Below are positions 1-6,711 of a DNA stretch of 8,155 bases, in pieces. Numbering within the stretch: the stretch's first letter is position 1; each line of letters opens with the position of its first letter. Position numbers and translations under genes: made by a program. The notes under the pieces were generated by a model, which saw only the letters and a program-made list of their open reading frames with translations, was not told the origin of the DNA and made no database searches. Source of the stretch: Streptomyces speibonae (lineage in GTDB: Bacteria; Actinomycetota; Actinomycetes; Streptomycetales; Streptomycetaceae); contig KL568536.1 in assembly GCA_000715605.1 (NCBI GenBank), positions 151,895 to 160,049 on the forward strand. Reading direction: 5' to 3'.

Positions 1-698
1 AGGCAGGCGCGGGCAGCGGGTCCGCCGGGCCGGCGGACCCGGTCACCGGCGTCCGCTGGAGCATCGACAGCGTCACCGTCGGCGGCGCCACCCACCGCGT
101 CCCGGGCGGCGCGCATCTCACCGTCGACGACGACGGCGGCGTCGAGGGCACCTACGGATGCAACCTGTTCAAGGGCCGGGCCGTCTTCGAGGGCGACCGG
201 ATCCGGCTGAAGGACCGGGAGACCACTCTGCGGGCCTGCGAGAAGCAGCTCATGGACCTGGAGGGCATCCTCGCCCGCACCCTCGGCGACGGCGCCCTGC
301 GGACCCGCGTGGACGACGGCCGCCTCACTCTCACCACCGAGGGCGGCGACACCGTACGCCTCAGCAGGACCGAGGACAGCCCGCTGCACGGCACGGAGTG
401 GACCGTCACCACCCCCGCCGCCGGCAAGCGTGCCCACCTCACCTTCGACCAGGAGGAGGGCACCGTCGCCGGCAGCCTCGGCTGCAACCATGTGAACGCC
501 GAGGCCACGGTGCGCGACGGGCATATCACGCTCGGCGTGCCCGGCCTGACCCGAATGATGTGCGAAGACTCACTCATGGACAGCGAGCGGGCCCTCACAA
601 AGCTGTTCAACGGCACCGTGAGCTACCGGATCGACGGCCAGACCCTCACGCTGACCAGCGAAAACGGCACCCGTGTACGGGCCGTCGCGCAGAGCTGA
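1..698 (+). CDS. META-domain (HslJ-like) protein with two tandem META repeats, 5' end missing
   Basis: The reading frame is open from the window edge (first whole codon at base 3) to TGA at 696-698, so the N-terminus lies outside the window. Two related units are visible. The first runs from a VRWSIDSV strand (about base 51) through GTYGCN (about 153-170) to TLRACEKQLMDLEGIL. The second starts at TEWTV (about 396), continues through GSLGCN and ends in TRMMCEDSLMDSERALTKL. The pattern of Trp strand, G-x-x-GCN loop, then T-(x)n-C-(x)n-L-M-D/E is that of META domains, found in E. coli HslJ and in many secreted or lipid-anchored bacterial proteins. A lipoprotein signal is therefore plausible but cannot be seen here. 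Biochemical function is unknown for most of the family. The gene ends 62 nt before purF. An internal ATG at 252 is not the start, because a complete domain precedes it in frame. Confidence 0.85.
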   Translation, partial: AGAGSGSAGPADPVTGVRWSIDSVTVGGATHRVPGGAHLTVDDDGGVEGTYGCNLFKGRAVFEGDRIRLKDRETTLRACEKQLMDLEGILARTLGDGALRTRVDDGRLTLTTEGGDTVRLSRTEDSPLHGTEWTVTTPAAGKRAHLTFDQEEGTVAGSLGCNHVNAEATVRDGHITLGVPGLTRMMCEDSLMDSERALTKLFNGTVSYRIDGQTLTLTSENGTRVRAVAQS

Positions 699-723
699 TC
701 CACCACGGGGTCCCTATCCCGCA

Positions 724-760
724 TTCGGACCAGTGGTCGACCTCGCCTACACTCGGAGAC
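724..760 (+). promoter_or_regulatory. Candidate purF promoter, possibly giving a leaderless mRNA
   Basis: TACACT at 748-753 fits the actinobacterial -10 pattern TAnnnT. A poor -35 (TTCGGA, 724-729) lies 18 nt upstream. Initiation about 7 nt after the -10 would fall at 760-761, directly on the purF GTG. The -35 area overlaps a small odd palindrome, GACCA-G-TGGTC (728-738), which could be an operator. Read-through from the upstream META gene is also possible. This is inference from sequence pattern only. Confidence 0.35.
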
Positions 761-2287
761 GTGCCACGTGGTGACGGACGACTCAACCACGACCTGCTCC
801 CCGGTGAGAAAGGCCCTCAGGACGCCTGCGGCGTCTTCGGTGTCTGGGCTCCGGGCGAAGAGGTCGCCAAGCTCACGTACTTCGGGCTCTACGCCCTCCA
901 GCATCGGGGCCAGGAATCCGCGGGAATCGCGGTCAGCAACGGCTCCCAGATCCTCGTCTTCAAGGACATGGGACTGGTGTCCCAGGTCTTCGACGAGACC
1001 TCGCTCGGTTCGCTCCAGGGTCATATCGCGGTCGGACACGCCCGCTACTCGACCACGGGTGCCTCCGTGTGGGAGAACGCCCAGCCGACGTTCCGCGCCA
1101 CCGCGCACGGATCCATCGCGCTCGGCCACAACGGCAACCTGGTCAACACGGCGCAGCTCGCCGAGCTGGTCGCCGAACTCCCCCAGGACAACGGGCGCGC
1201 CCCCAAGGTGGCGGCCACCAATGACACCGACCTGATCACCGCCCTCCTCGCCGGCCAGCGCGCCGCCGACGGCGAGCCGGTGACCGTGGAGCAGGCCGCG
1301 CACGTGGTCCTGCCGAAGGTCAGGGGCGCCTTCAGCCTCGTCTTCATGGACGAGAACACCCTGTACGCGGCCCGCGACCCGCAGGGCATCCGCCCGCTGG
1401 TCCTCGGCCGGCTGGAGCGCGGCTGGGTCGTCGCCTCCGAGTCCGCCGCCCTCGACATCTGCGGCGCGAGCTTCGTGCGCGAGATCGAGCCGGGCGAGTT
1501 CGTCGCCATCGACGAGAACGGCCTGCGAACGTCAAGATTCGCGGAAGCAAAGCCCAAGGGCTGTGTCTTCGAGTACGTGTACCTGGCCCGTCCGGACACC
1601 GACATCGCCGGCCGGAACGTGTACCTCTCGCGCGTCGAGATGGGCCGCCGCCTCGCCCAGGAGGCCCCGGTCGAGGCCGACCTCGTCATACCGACCCCGG
1701 AATCGGGCACGCCGGCCGCCATCGGCTACGCGGAGGCGTCCGGCATCCCCTTCGGCGCGGGCCTGGTCAAGAACGCGTACGTCGGCCGTACGTTCATCCA
1801 GCCCTCGCAGACCATCCGGCAGCTCGGCATCCGCCTGAAGCTGAACCCGCTCAAGGAAGTCATCAAGGGCAAGCGCCTGGTCGTCGTCGACGACTCGATC
1901 GTGCGCGGCAACACCCAGCGCGCCCTGGTCCGCATGCTCCGCGAGGCGGGCGCCGCCGAGGTCCACATCCGGATCTCCTCGCCGCCCGTGAAGTGGCCCT
2001 GCTTCTTCGGCATCGACTTCGCCACCCGCGCCGAGCTGATCGCCAACGGGATGACCATCGACGAGATCGGGACCTCGCTGGGTGCCGACTCGCTGGCGTA
2101 CATCTCCATCGACGGCATGATCGAGGCGACCACCATCGCCAAGCCCAACCTGTGCCGCGCCTGCTTCGACGGCGAGTACCCGATGGAACTGCCCGACCCC
2201 GAGCTCCTCGGCAAGCAGCTCCTGGAGACCGAACTGGCCGCCGGCACCGCCGCCCCGGCCGCGGTCGACGCGATCCGCCGCCCGTAA
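761..2287 (+). CDS. purF: Amidophosphoribosyltransferase (glutamine PRPP amidotransferase)
   Basis: PurF catalyses the first committed step of de novo purine synthesis: glutamine + PRPP + H2O gives 5-phosphoribosylamine, glutamate and PPi, in the cytoplasm. The product is 508 residues, a normal length. The N-terminal class II glutaminase domain has Cys23 in DACGVFG, expected to become the N-terminal nucleophile after removal of a 22-residue propeptide. It also has RYSTTG (95-100), GHNGNL (122-127) and NDTD (154-157). The C-terminal phosphoribosyltransferase domain carries the PRPP loop VVVDDSIVRG (374-383). Cys268, Cys414, Cys465 and Cys468 (NLCRAC) match the four [4Fe-4S] ligands of the Bacillus-type, oxygen-sensitive enzyme. 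The GTG start gives MPRGDGRLNHDLLPGEKG, as I recall from other Streptomyces PurF. The frame stays open upstream, but the product then lacks similarity. The only SD-like GGAG (755-758) is just 2 nt from GTG, so a leaderless mRNA is possible. Confidence 0.97.
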   Translation: MPRGDGRLNHDLLPGEKGPQDACGVFGVWAPGEEVAKLTYFGLYALQHRGQESAGIAVSNGSQILVFKDMGLVSQVFDETSLGSLQGHIAVGHARYSTTGASVWENAQPTFRATAHGSIALGHNGNLVNTAQLAELVAELPQDNGRAPKVAATNDTDLITALLAGQRAADGEPVTVEQAAHVVLPKVRGAFSLVFMDENTLYAARDPQGIRPLVLGRLERGWVVASESAALDICGASFVREIEPGEFVAIDENGLRTSRFAEAKPKGCVFEYVYLARPDTDIAGRNVYLSRVEMGRRLAQEAPVEADLVIPTPESGTPAAIGYAEASGIPFGAGLVKNAYVGRTFIQPSQTIRQLGIRLKLNPLKEVIKGKRLVVVDDSIVRGNTQRALVRMLREAGAAEVHIRISSPPVKWPCFFGIDFATRAELIANGMTIDEIGTSLGADSLAYISIDGMIEATTIAKPNLCRACFDGEYPMELPDPELLGKQLLETELAAGTAAPAAVDAIRRP

Positions 2288-2320
2288 GCCCTGACGGACG
2301 ACACGAAAGCTCTCACAGCC

Positions 2321-3400
2321 ATGTCCCAGACACCTCTTTCCGAGGGCGGCGCCAGCTACGCAGCGGCGGGCGTCGACATCGAGGCGGGCGACCGCGCGGT
2401 CGAGCTGATGAAGGAGTGGGTGAAGAAGACGCGGCGCCCCGAGGTCCTCGGCGGCCTCGGCGGATTCGCCGGCCTCTTCGACGCCTCCGCCCTCAAGCAC
2501 TACGAGCGCCCCCTGCTCGCCTCCGCCACCGACGGCGTCGGCACCAAGGTCGACATCGCGCGGCAGATGGGTGTCTACGACTCCATCGGCCACGACCTGG
2601 TCGCGATGGTCATGGACGACATCGTGGTGTGCGGCGCCGAGCCGCTGTTCATGACCGACTACATCTGCGTCGGCAAGGTCCACCCCGAGCGCGTCGCCGC
2701 CATCGTCAAGGGCATCGCGGAGGGCTGTGTGCTGGCCGGATGCGCCCTGGTCGGCGGCGAGACGGCCGAGCACCCGGGACTGCTGGGCCCGGACGACTTC
2801 GACGTCGCCGGCGCCGGTACGGGCGTCGTGGAGGCCGACCGGCTGCTCGGCCCGGACCGCATCCGTACGGGTGACGCGGTGATCGCCATGGCGTCCTCCG
2901 GACTTCACTCCAACGGCTACTCACTCGTCCGCCACGTCCTGCTGGACCGGGCCGGGCTCGCCCTGGACGCGCGCATCGACGAGCTGGGCCGCACCCTCGG
3001 CGAGGAGCTGCTGGAGCCCACGAAAATCTACTCGCTGGACTGCCTGGCGCTGCTGCGCACCACCGAGGTGCACGCCTTCAGCCATGTCACCGGCGGCGGA
3101 CTCGCGGCCAACCTGGCCCGGGTGATCCCGGACGGGCTGCACGCCACGGTCGACCGCTCCACCTGGGCCCCCGCTCCGGTGTTCGACCTGGTGGGCAGGG
3201 CCGGTGCGGTCGAGCGGCTGGAGCTGGAGAAGACGCTGAACATGGGCGTCGGCATGATCGCGATCGTGCCGCAGGAGTCCGCCGACGTGGCGCTGGCCAC
3301 ACTGGCCGACCGCGGAGTGGACGCCTGGGTGGCCGGTGAGATCACCGACCGAGGCGAGCACACCACGGGCGCGGCCCTCGTCGATGACTACGCGAACTGA
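2321..3400 (+). CDS. purM: Phosphoribosylformylglycinamidine cyclo-ligase (AIR synthetase)
   Basis: PurM performs step five of de novo purine synthesis, the ATP-dependent ring closure of FGAM to 5-aminoimidazole ribonucleotide, as a cytoplasmic dimer. The product is 359 residues, typical of the family. Visible family motifs are ASYAAAGVDI near the N-terminus (11-20), DGVGTK (71-76), the GHDLVAMVMDD region (90-100), GGETAE (145-150), ASSGLHSNGYSL (191-202), HVTGGGL (255-261) and NMGVGM (307-312). No key segment is missing. The ATG is 33 nt after the purF stop, with only a weak purine-rich element (GAAAG, 2305-2309) upstream. No promoter or terminator is visible in that gap, so co-transcription with purF is likely. 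The gene converges on the DUF3073 gene, with hairpins between. Confidence 0.97.
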   Translation: MSQTPLSEGGASYAAAGVDIEAGDRAVELMKEWVKKTRRPEVLGGLGGFAGLFDASALKHYERPLLASATDGVGTKVDIARQMGVYDSIGHDLVAMVMDDIVVCGAEPLFMTDYICVGKVHPERVAAIVKGIAEGCVLAGCALVGGETAEHPGLLGPDDFDVAGAGTGVVEADRLLGPDRIRTGDAVIAMASSGLHSNGYSLVRHVLLDRAGLALDARIDELGRTLGEELLEPTKIYSLDCLALLRTTEVHAFSHVTGGGLAANLARVIPDGLHATVDRSTWAPAPVFDLVGRAGAVERLELEKTLNMGVGMIAIVPQESADVALATLADRGVDAWVAGEITDRGEHTTGAALVDDYAN

Positions 3401-3410
3401 GCAGCCGGAC

Positions 3411-3439
3411 GCTGCCCGCGCCGGGGACGGGCGGGCAGC
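3411..3439 (+). terminator. GC-rich hairpin just after purM
   Basis: A perfect 9-bp stem, GCTGCCCGC (3411-3419) with GCGGGCAGC (3431-3439), closes an 11-nt loop and starts 10 nt after the purM stop. No T-run follows. Streptomyces often terminates at GC-rich hairpins lacking U-tracts, so a role in ending or protecting the purFM mRNA is plausible. Confidence 0.5.
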
Positions 3440-3484
3440 ACACCCGGTGGCGAGGGTGGCCCCGCGGTCCCGGGCAGCACTGAA

Positions 3485-3514
3485 CCCGGCCGGTGACCGA
3501 GGTCACCCACCGGG
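3485..3514. terminator. Probable bidirectional terminator between convergent purM and DUF3073 genes
   Basis: CCCGG (3485-3489) pairs with CCGGG (3510-3514). After a 2x2 internal loop, GGTGAC (3492-3497) pairs with GTCACC (3502-3507) around a CGAG tetraloop. It sits 18 nt beyond the stop of the minus-strand DUF3073 gene and 84 nt beyond purM, and can form in RNA from either strand. No T-run is present on either side. Confidence 0.5.
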
Positions 3515-3532
3515 CTCATGCTCCGCGCAAGG

Positions 3533-3781
3533 TCAAGCGCCGCGACGCTGTTGCGAGGACGGGCCGTCCTCGTCCTCGTCGTCGTCCTCATAGAGGTCGG
3601 CGTACCGTGCGTACAGGTCGTCGTCTTGCTCATCGTCCTCGAAACGCTCACCGTTCGGTGGCTGACTCGTAGGCGATGCACCCAGCTCCTCGGCCAGGCG
3701 TGAGAGATCAGTCCCACCGCTGTTGTACTTCAGCTGGCGGGCGACCTTCGTCTGCTTGGCCTTGGCCCGGCCGCGCCCCAT
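3533..3781 (-). CDS. DUF3073-family small charged protein
   Basis: This 82-residue protein has a strongly segregated charge pattern. The basic N-terminus (MGRGRAKAKQTKVARQLKY, 1-19) leads into a conserved-looking block, SGGTDLSRLAEELG (21-34). Next comes a proline/glutamine linker, then a very acidic tail rich in Asp/Glu (about 47-72) with a YARYADLY segment. I recognise this as the actinobacterial DUF3073 family, which lies next to purM in streptomycetes; the function is unknown to me. The start is supported by GAGGGGG (complement of 3789-3795), 7 nt before the ATG. The basic head could bind nucleic acid and the acidic tail may be disordered, but that is inference only. It is convergent with purM and downstream of vdh on the same strand, 318 nt away, so probably has its own promoter. 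Confidence 0.88.
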   Translation of the reverse strand: MGRGRAKAKQTKVARQLKYNSGGTDLSRLAEELGASPTSQPPNGERFEDDEQDDDLYARYADLYEDDDEDEDGPSSQQRRGA

Positions 3782-3847
3782 GGCTCGACCCCCTCAACGA
3801 CGGGGCTCGACGGCCCCAGAGTCTTGACACGCGTTCATGGTCCAGAA

Positions 3848-3869
3848 CGGACTCTCCGCGGAGAGTCCG
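3848..3869. promoter_or_regulatory. Perfect 22-nt palindrome upstream of the DUF3073 gene
   Basis: The arms CGGACTCTCCG (3848-3858) and CGGAGAGTCCG (3859-3869) are exact reverse complements with no spacer. The centre is 77 nt upstream of the DUF3073 start codon, within its likely promoter or 5' UTR. A spacer-free perfect palindrome of this length suits a dimeric repressor operator better than an RNA terminator, and no T-run follows on either strand. I do not recognise the binding protein. Confidence 0.45.
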
Positions 3870-4034
3870 GTCCGTAGGGCTTCCACGGTACCTGAGCCCG
3901 CGCCCATACGGTACGTCGCCCGCATGACGTGCCCGCGCCCGGGTCCGTCGAGACACCCCGTTCTCGCTGGTCAACCGCGATTTTCGGCACTTATCGGCGG
4001 TCGACCCGCCGGGAGAAGTGAGAGTTCTCTCCAA

Positions 4035-4052
4035 GTGCCCGCCGGCGGGTAC
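4035..4052 (-). terminator. Weak candidate terminator after vdh
   Basis: A CCCGCCGGCGGG palindrome (4038-4049), with GT/AC flanks that extend the pairing, lies about 48 nt beyond the vdh stop. On the minus-strand RNA the stem is short, contains a mismatch and lacks a U-run. It is listed only because no better terminator is visible after vdh. Confidence 0.22.
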
Positions 4053-4099
4053 CGCTCAAACGTACGAAGGCGGCCGGAAGGGGTCCGCCCCCGCGCACG

Positions 4100-5188
4100 T
4101 CAACGCACCGGACGCGCCTCCGCCATCCGCTGCTCGGCGATCCGGTCGGCCGCGGCGGCCGGCGGAATCCCGTCTTCCTTCGCACGTGCGAATATCGCGA
4201 GCGTGGTGTCGAAGATCTTCGACGCCTTCGCCTTGCACCGGTCGAAGTCGAAGCCGTGCAGCTCGTCGGCGACCTGGATCACACCGCCGGCGTTCACCAC
4301 GTAGTCCGGCGCGTAGAGGATCCCGCGGTCCGCGAGGTCCTTCTCCACGCCCGGGTGGGCGAGCTGGTTGTTGGCCGCACCGCAGACCACCTTGGCGGTC
4401 AGCACCGGCACGGTGTCGTCGTTCAGCGCCCCGCCCAGCGCGCACGGGGCGTAGATGTCCAGGCCCTCGGTGCGGATGAGCGCCTCGGTGTCGGCGACGG
4501 CCGACACGCCCTCGGGGTGCCGGTCGAGGATCCGTCGCACGGCGTCCTCGCGCACATCGGTGATCACGACCTCGGCGCCCTCGGCCCGCAGGTGCTCCAC
4601 CAGGTGGTGGCCGACCTTGCCGACGCCCGCCACGCCGACCTTGCGGTCGCGCAGCGAGGGGTCGCCCCACAGGTGCTGGGCCGCGGCCCGCATGCCCTGG
4701 TAGACGCCGAAGGAGGTGAGCACCGAGGAGTCGCCCGCCCCGCCGTTCTCGGGGGAGCGGCCGGTGGTCCAGCGGCACTCGCGGGCCACGACGTCCATGT
4801 CGGCGACATACGTGCCGACGTCGCAGGCGGTGACGTACCGGCCGCCGAGGGAGGCCACGAACCGGCCGTAGGCCAGCAGCAGCTCCTCGGACTTGATCTG
4901 CTCCGGGTCGCCGATGATCACGGCCTTCCCGCCGCCGTGGTCGAGACCGGCCATGGCGTTCTTGTACGACATCCCGCGCGCGAGGTTCAGCGCGTCGGCG
5001 ACGGCCTCCTCCTCGGAGGCGTACGGATAGAAGCGCGTACCGCCGAGGGCGGGGCCCAGGGCGGTGGAGTGGATGGCGATCACGGCCTTGAGGCCGCTGG
5101 CACGGTCCTGACAGAGCACGACCTGCTCGTGCCCTCCCTGGTCCGAGCGGAACAGGGTGTGCAGGACGCCGTCAGATACGTCGGTCAC
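4100..5188 (-). CDS. vdh: Valine dehydrogenase (Glu/Leu/Phe/Val dehydrogenase family)
   Basis: Vdh oxidatively deaminates L-valine (also leucine and isoleucine) to the 2-oxo acid with NAD+. This starts branched-chain amino-acid catabolism and supplies acyl-CoA building units for fatty acids and polyketides. The product is 362 residues, close to the length I recall for the S. coelicolor enzyme. The substrate domain has [10 protein letters not shown] (47-56) and [15 protein letters not shown] (74-88), where Lys76 and Lys88 are the substrate-binding and catalytic lysines. The Rossmann domain has GVGKVG (188-193, part of GxGxxG) with Asp211 at the end of the second strand, then GAANNQL (270-276) and the DYVVNAGG motif (295-302). 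The start is GTG, preceded at 7 nt by AGGAGT (complement of 5196-5201). It is divergent from the unknown gene at 5434, and its promoter must lie in the shared 245-nt region, where I find no clear -35/-10 pair. Confidence 0.97.
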   Translation of the reverse strand: MTDVSDGVLHTLFRSDQGGHEQVVLCQDRASGLKAVIAIHSTALGPALGGTRFYPYASEEEAVADALNLARGMSYKNAMAGLDHGGGKAVIIGDPEQIKSEELLLAYGRFVASLGGRYVTACDVGTYVADMDVVARECRWTTGRSPENGGAGDSSVLTSFGVYQGMRAAAQHLWGDPSLRDRKVGVAGVGKVGHHLVEHLRAEGAEVVITDVREDAVRRILDRHPEGVSAVADTEALIRTEGLDIYAPCALGGALNDDTVPVLTAKVVCGAANNQLAHPGVEKDLADRGILYAPDYVVNAGGVIQVADELHGFDFDRCKAKASKIFDTTLAIFARAKEDGIPPAAAADRIAEQRMAEARPVR

Positions 5189-5433
5189 TGTGGTGACTCC
5201 TGAGTAGTCGCGGCGGGTGGGGTCGGCTCCCGATGATCCCCTAATCGCTTGTGGCAGGGGGACGTGGCGGGGGCTGTGGCATGAGAGTAGATCCTTCCGC
5301 GCCCGACGGCGGCACCGTGTCCGAGATCACCTCCGTCCGGAGTACCGCCGTGCGACGATTTGGATGGGTTTCCCACCCGCCCGAGCGGGGGTCCGGCAGG
5401 TTTTCGCGGTGGTCCGCGGGGGAGGGAGCAGGC

Positions 5434-6276
5434 GTGCCCAAGGTGTCCTCGGTGATCGTCCCGTACGCGGCGTACCTGCGTGTGTACGAGCCGCTGGCCG
5501 CCTTCCCCGAACCGGAACGCGACCATTGGGCCCGGTACGCCCGCCGCCCCGACCGCCCCTCCTACCAGGACGAACTGCGCCGGTCGCTGATGGACCTGGC
5601 GCCCACCCCGCCGGTGCCGGTGCCGGTGCACGAGAGCGACGACGCGTTCGTCCTGGAGGCCGACGGCGTGGTCTGCGTCTGTCCGTGGCGCACCCGGCTG
5701 CGCGGCTGGCAGGCGTTGGGCGAGCTGGCCGAGGACTTCCCGCTGTCGGTCCTGGACGTGCTCCTGCCCCCGGTCGTACGGCACCAGGCCACCCAGGACT
5801 ACGAGCGCTGGCTCGCCGACCATCCCGACGCCCGGCCGTGGATCCGCACCTCGACCTGGCAGGTGCCGATCAACTGGTTCGTGCTGTTCGCGGACGACGA
5901 GCGGGAGTACGACAAGGGCTCGGCGGCCGAGGCCCCCGTGCTGCGCTACCGGACCCCCATGGTCCAGGCCCGCCGGCGGGTGGCGCGCGGGCTGCGGGCG
6001 CTGCGGGACGCGATGGAGGAGAGCCTGCTCATCGACGGTCTGGTGGACGTCGGGCGCTGGCTGGAGGAGTTCCACCCGCGCTCGCTGGTGGAGCTGGACT
6101 ACGGCGGACTGGTGCACGCCCTGCCGGCCGGCACGCTCGAGGACGACCACTCGGCGGCGGACGTGGCCGAGGGGATCGCGGCGCTGCGGAGGGGCGACGG
6201 GGAGGGCGCGGGGGAGGCCTACGGGCGTCTCGTGGAGCGCTGGCGGGCGGTGCGTGACCTGCGCTCGGCGAACTGA
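5434..6276 (+). CDS. Conserved hypothetical protein between vdh and bldC
   Basis: This is an unrecognised 280-residue soluble-looking protein. It begins MPKVSSVIVPYAAYLRVYEPLAAF and is rich in Trp, Arg and Asp/Glu. Visible segments are a proline run (PTPPVPVPV, 57-65), VVCVCPWRTRLRGW (79-92), RPWIRTSTWQVPINWFVLF (134-152) and a charged helix, QARRRVARGLRALRDAMEESLL (178-199). There is no signal peptide, membrane helix or catalytic motif I can name. The two cysteines in VCVCPW could bind metal, but no other pair accompanies them. The start is chosen as GTG because GGAGG (5421-5425) lies 8 nt upstream and the protein looks conserved from MPKV on. The frame is open further upstream (ATG at 5281), but that extension is low-complexity and lacks a ribosome binding site. 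A terminator follows directly. I recall this gene flanking bldC in other streptomycetes, without a known role. Confidence 0.85.
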   Translation: MPKVSSVIVPYAAYLRVYEPLAAFPEPERDHWARYARRPDRPSYQDELRRSLMDLAPTPPVPVPVHESDDAFVLEADGVVCVCPWRTRLRGWQALGELAEDFPLSVLDVLLPPVVRHQATQDYERWLADHPDARPWIRTSTWQVPINWFVLFADDEREYDKGSAAEAPVLRYRTPMVQARRRVARGLRALRDAMEESLLIDGLVDVGRWLEEFHPRSLVELDYGGLVHALPAGTLEDDHSAADVAEGIAALRRGDGEGAGEAYGRLVERWRAVRDLRSAN

Positions 6277-6310
6277 CGTTTGACCAAACGCCCTTCTTGG
6301 GGTTTTGTCT
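6277..6310 (+). terminator. Probable intrinsic terminator after the hypothetical gene
   Basis: CGTTTG-AC-CAAACG (6277-6290) begins right after the stop codon. An overlapping alternative stem pairs AAAC/CCC (6286-6293, one bulged G) with GGGGTTT (6299-6305) around a TTCTT loop, then runs into TTTTGTCTT. The second form is a reasonable U-rich intrinsic terminator, unusual here for its T-richness. Confidence 0.55.
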
Positions 6311-6454
6311 TCGCCCTGAGGTGTCTGAGGTTCTGTCAGTGAGGGCCCGAGAACGGACGTAGTTGTCGATCCGGGCGTATGGCTCAAGCGCGTCAAGCGT
6401 GACGGACCGCACGTACGCGGCCCTTGCGCCCCTTGCCCACCCTCATGCCAAAAT

Positions 6455-6488
6455 AGGACAAGGAGTCCGGGGAGGGCTCCTCCGTCCT
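6455..6488 (+). other. Strong compound RNA hairpin in the bldC upstream region
   Basis: AGGAC (6455-6459) pairs with GTCCT (6484-6488). After a small internal loop, AGGAGTCC (6461-6468) pairs with GGGCTCCT (6474-6481), including one G-U pair, around a GGGGA loop. CAAAAT (6449-6454) with TTGCGC (6424-6429, 19-nt spacer) could be a weak promoter, putting the hairpin at the start of a transcript. It could be part of a long bldC leader, a small RNA, or a transcription block. No U-run follows. Confidence 0.35.
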
Positions 6489-6552
6489 GCTGTGCTCGAC
6501 TATGGGCGGAATCTCAGCATTGCACGCTTTGGGGGGTCTGGTGACTCCTGAT

Positions 6553-6581
6553 CGCTGCTGTGACTGATCGTCACAGCAGCG
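6553..6581. promoter_or_regulatory. Inverted repeat with BldD-like half-sites upstream of bldC
   Basis: The arms CGCTGCTGTGAC (6553-6564) and GTCACAGCAGCG (6570-6581) are perfect complements around TGATC. The core TGAC-TGATC-GTCA fits the outer half-sites and N5 spacing of the published BldD consensus nTnACnC(A/T)GnGTnAn, missing only two inner positions. From general knowledge, BldD bound to cyclic di-GMP represses many developmental genes, with bldC reported among its targets. The site is about 235 nt before the bldC start. The 12-bp arms could also form a hairpin in RNA, but there is no U-run. Confidence 0.5.
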
Positions 6582-6711
6582 TGACTGTCCGCTATGGCAT
6601 GGTCCATCGGCTTCCGCGGCTGATGAACACCTGGGAGGGCAATTCCATCGGTTTGGCCGACGTGGCTGGACAGATGGTGTAGTTGTAGTGCCGAGGACAA
6701 GCCGTTCGTCC

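Larger units (their letters stand above)
3782..4099. other. Intergenic region between vdh and the DUF3073 gene
   Basis: This stretch holds no convincing gene. It contains the DUF3073 ribosome binding site, a perfect 22-nt palindrome (3848-3869) and a 6-bp GC hairpin, CGGCGG / CCGCCG (3995-4000 / 4006-4011). A further short palindrome lies at 4038-4049. A consensus TTGACA (3824-3829) on the plus strand points away from the DUF3073 gene but has no good -10. TACCGT occurs twice on the minus strand (complement of 3885-3890 and 3908-3913) as possible -10 elements, without convincing -35 partners. Confidence 0.6.

Noticed and set aside
158..760. In-frame upstream extension of purF
   Set aside because: It overlaps the META-domain gene in another frame, is Arg/His/Pro-rich shadow sequence, and PurF similarity begins only at the GTG at 761.
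1532..2908. 458-residue minus-strand ORF opposite purF and purM
   Set aside because: Antisense shadow of two unmistakable genes, made possible by high GC content; it crosses the purF-purM boundary and is low-complexity.
3991..3998. GCCGATAA on the minus strand, identical to the WhiG sigma -10 consensus
   Set aside because: No TAAA lies 15-16 nt upstream on that strand, and one 8-mer match is expected by chance often enough; vdh also ends just upstream with no new gene starting nearby.
4256..5203. 315-residue plus-strand ORF opposite vdh
   Set aside because: Antisense shadow of the valine dehydrogenase gene.
5251..5433. Longer N-terminus for the hypothetical gene (starts at 5251 or ATG 5281)
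   Set aside because: The added residues are low-complexity without a ribosome binding site, whereas the GTG at 5434 has GGAGG at ideal distance.
6385..6399. CAAGCG-CGT-CAAGCG short direct repeat
   Set aside because: Too short and isolated to separate from chance in GC-rich DNA.
6623..6682. 19-codon ORF (MNTWEGNSIGLADVAGQMV) overlapping the stop of an even shorter ORF
   Set aside because: No ribosome binding site and too short to judge codon bias; it lies in the bldC upstream region where such frames arise by chance.
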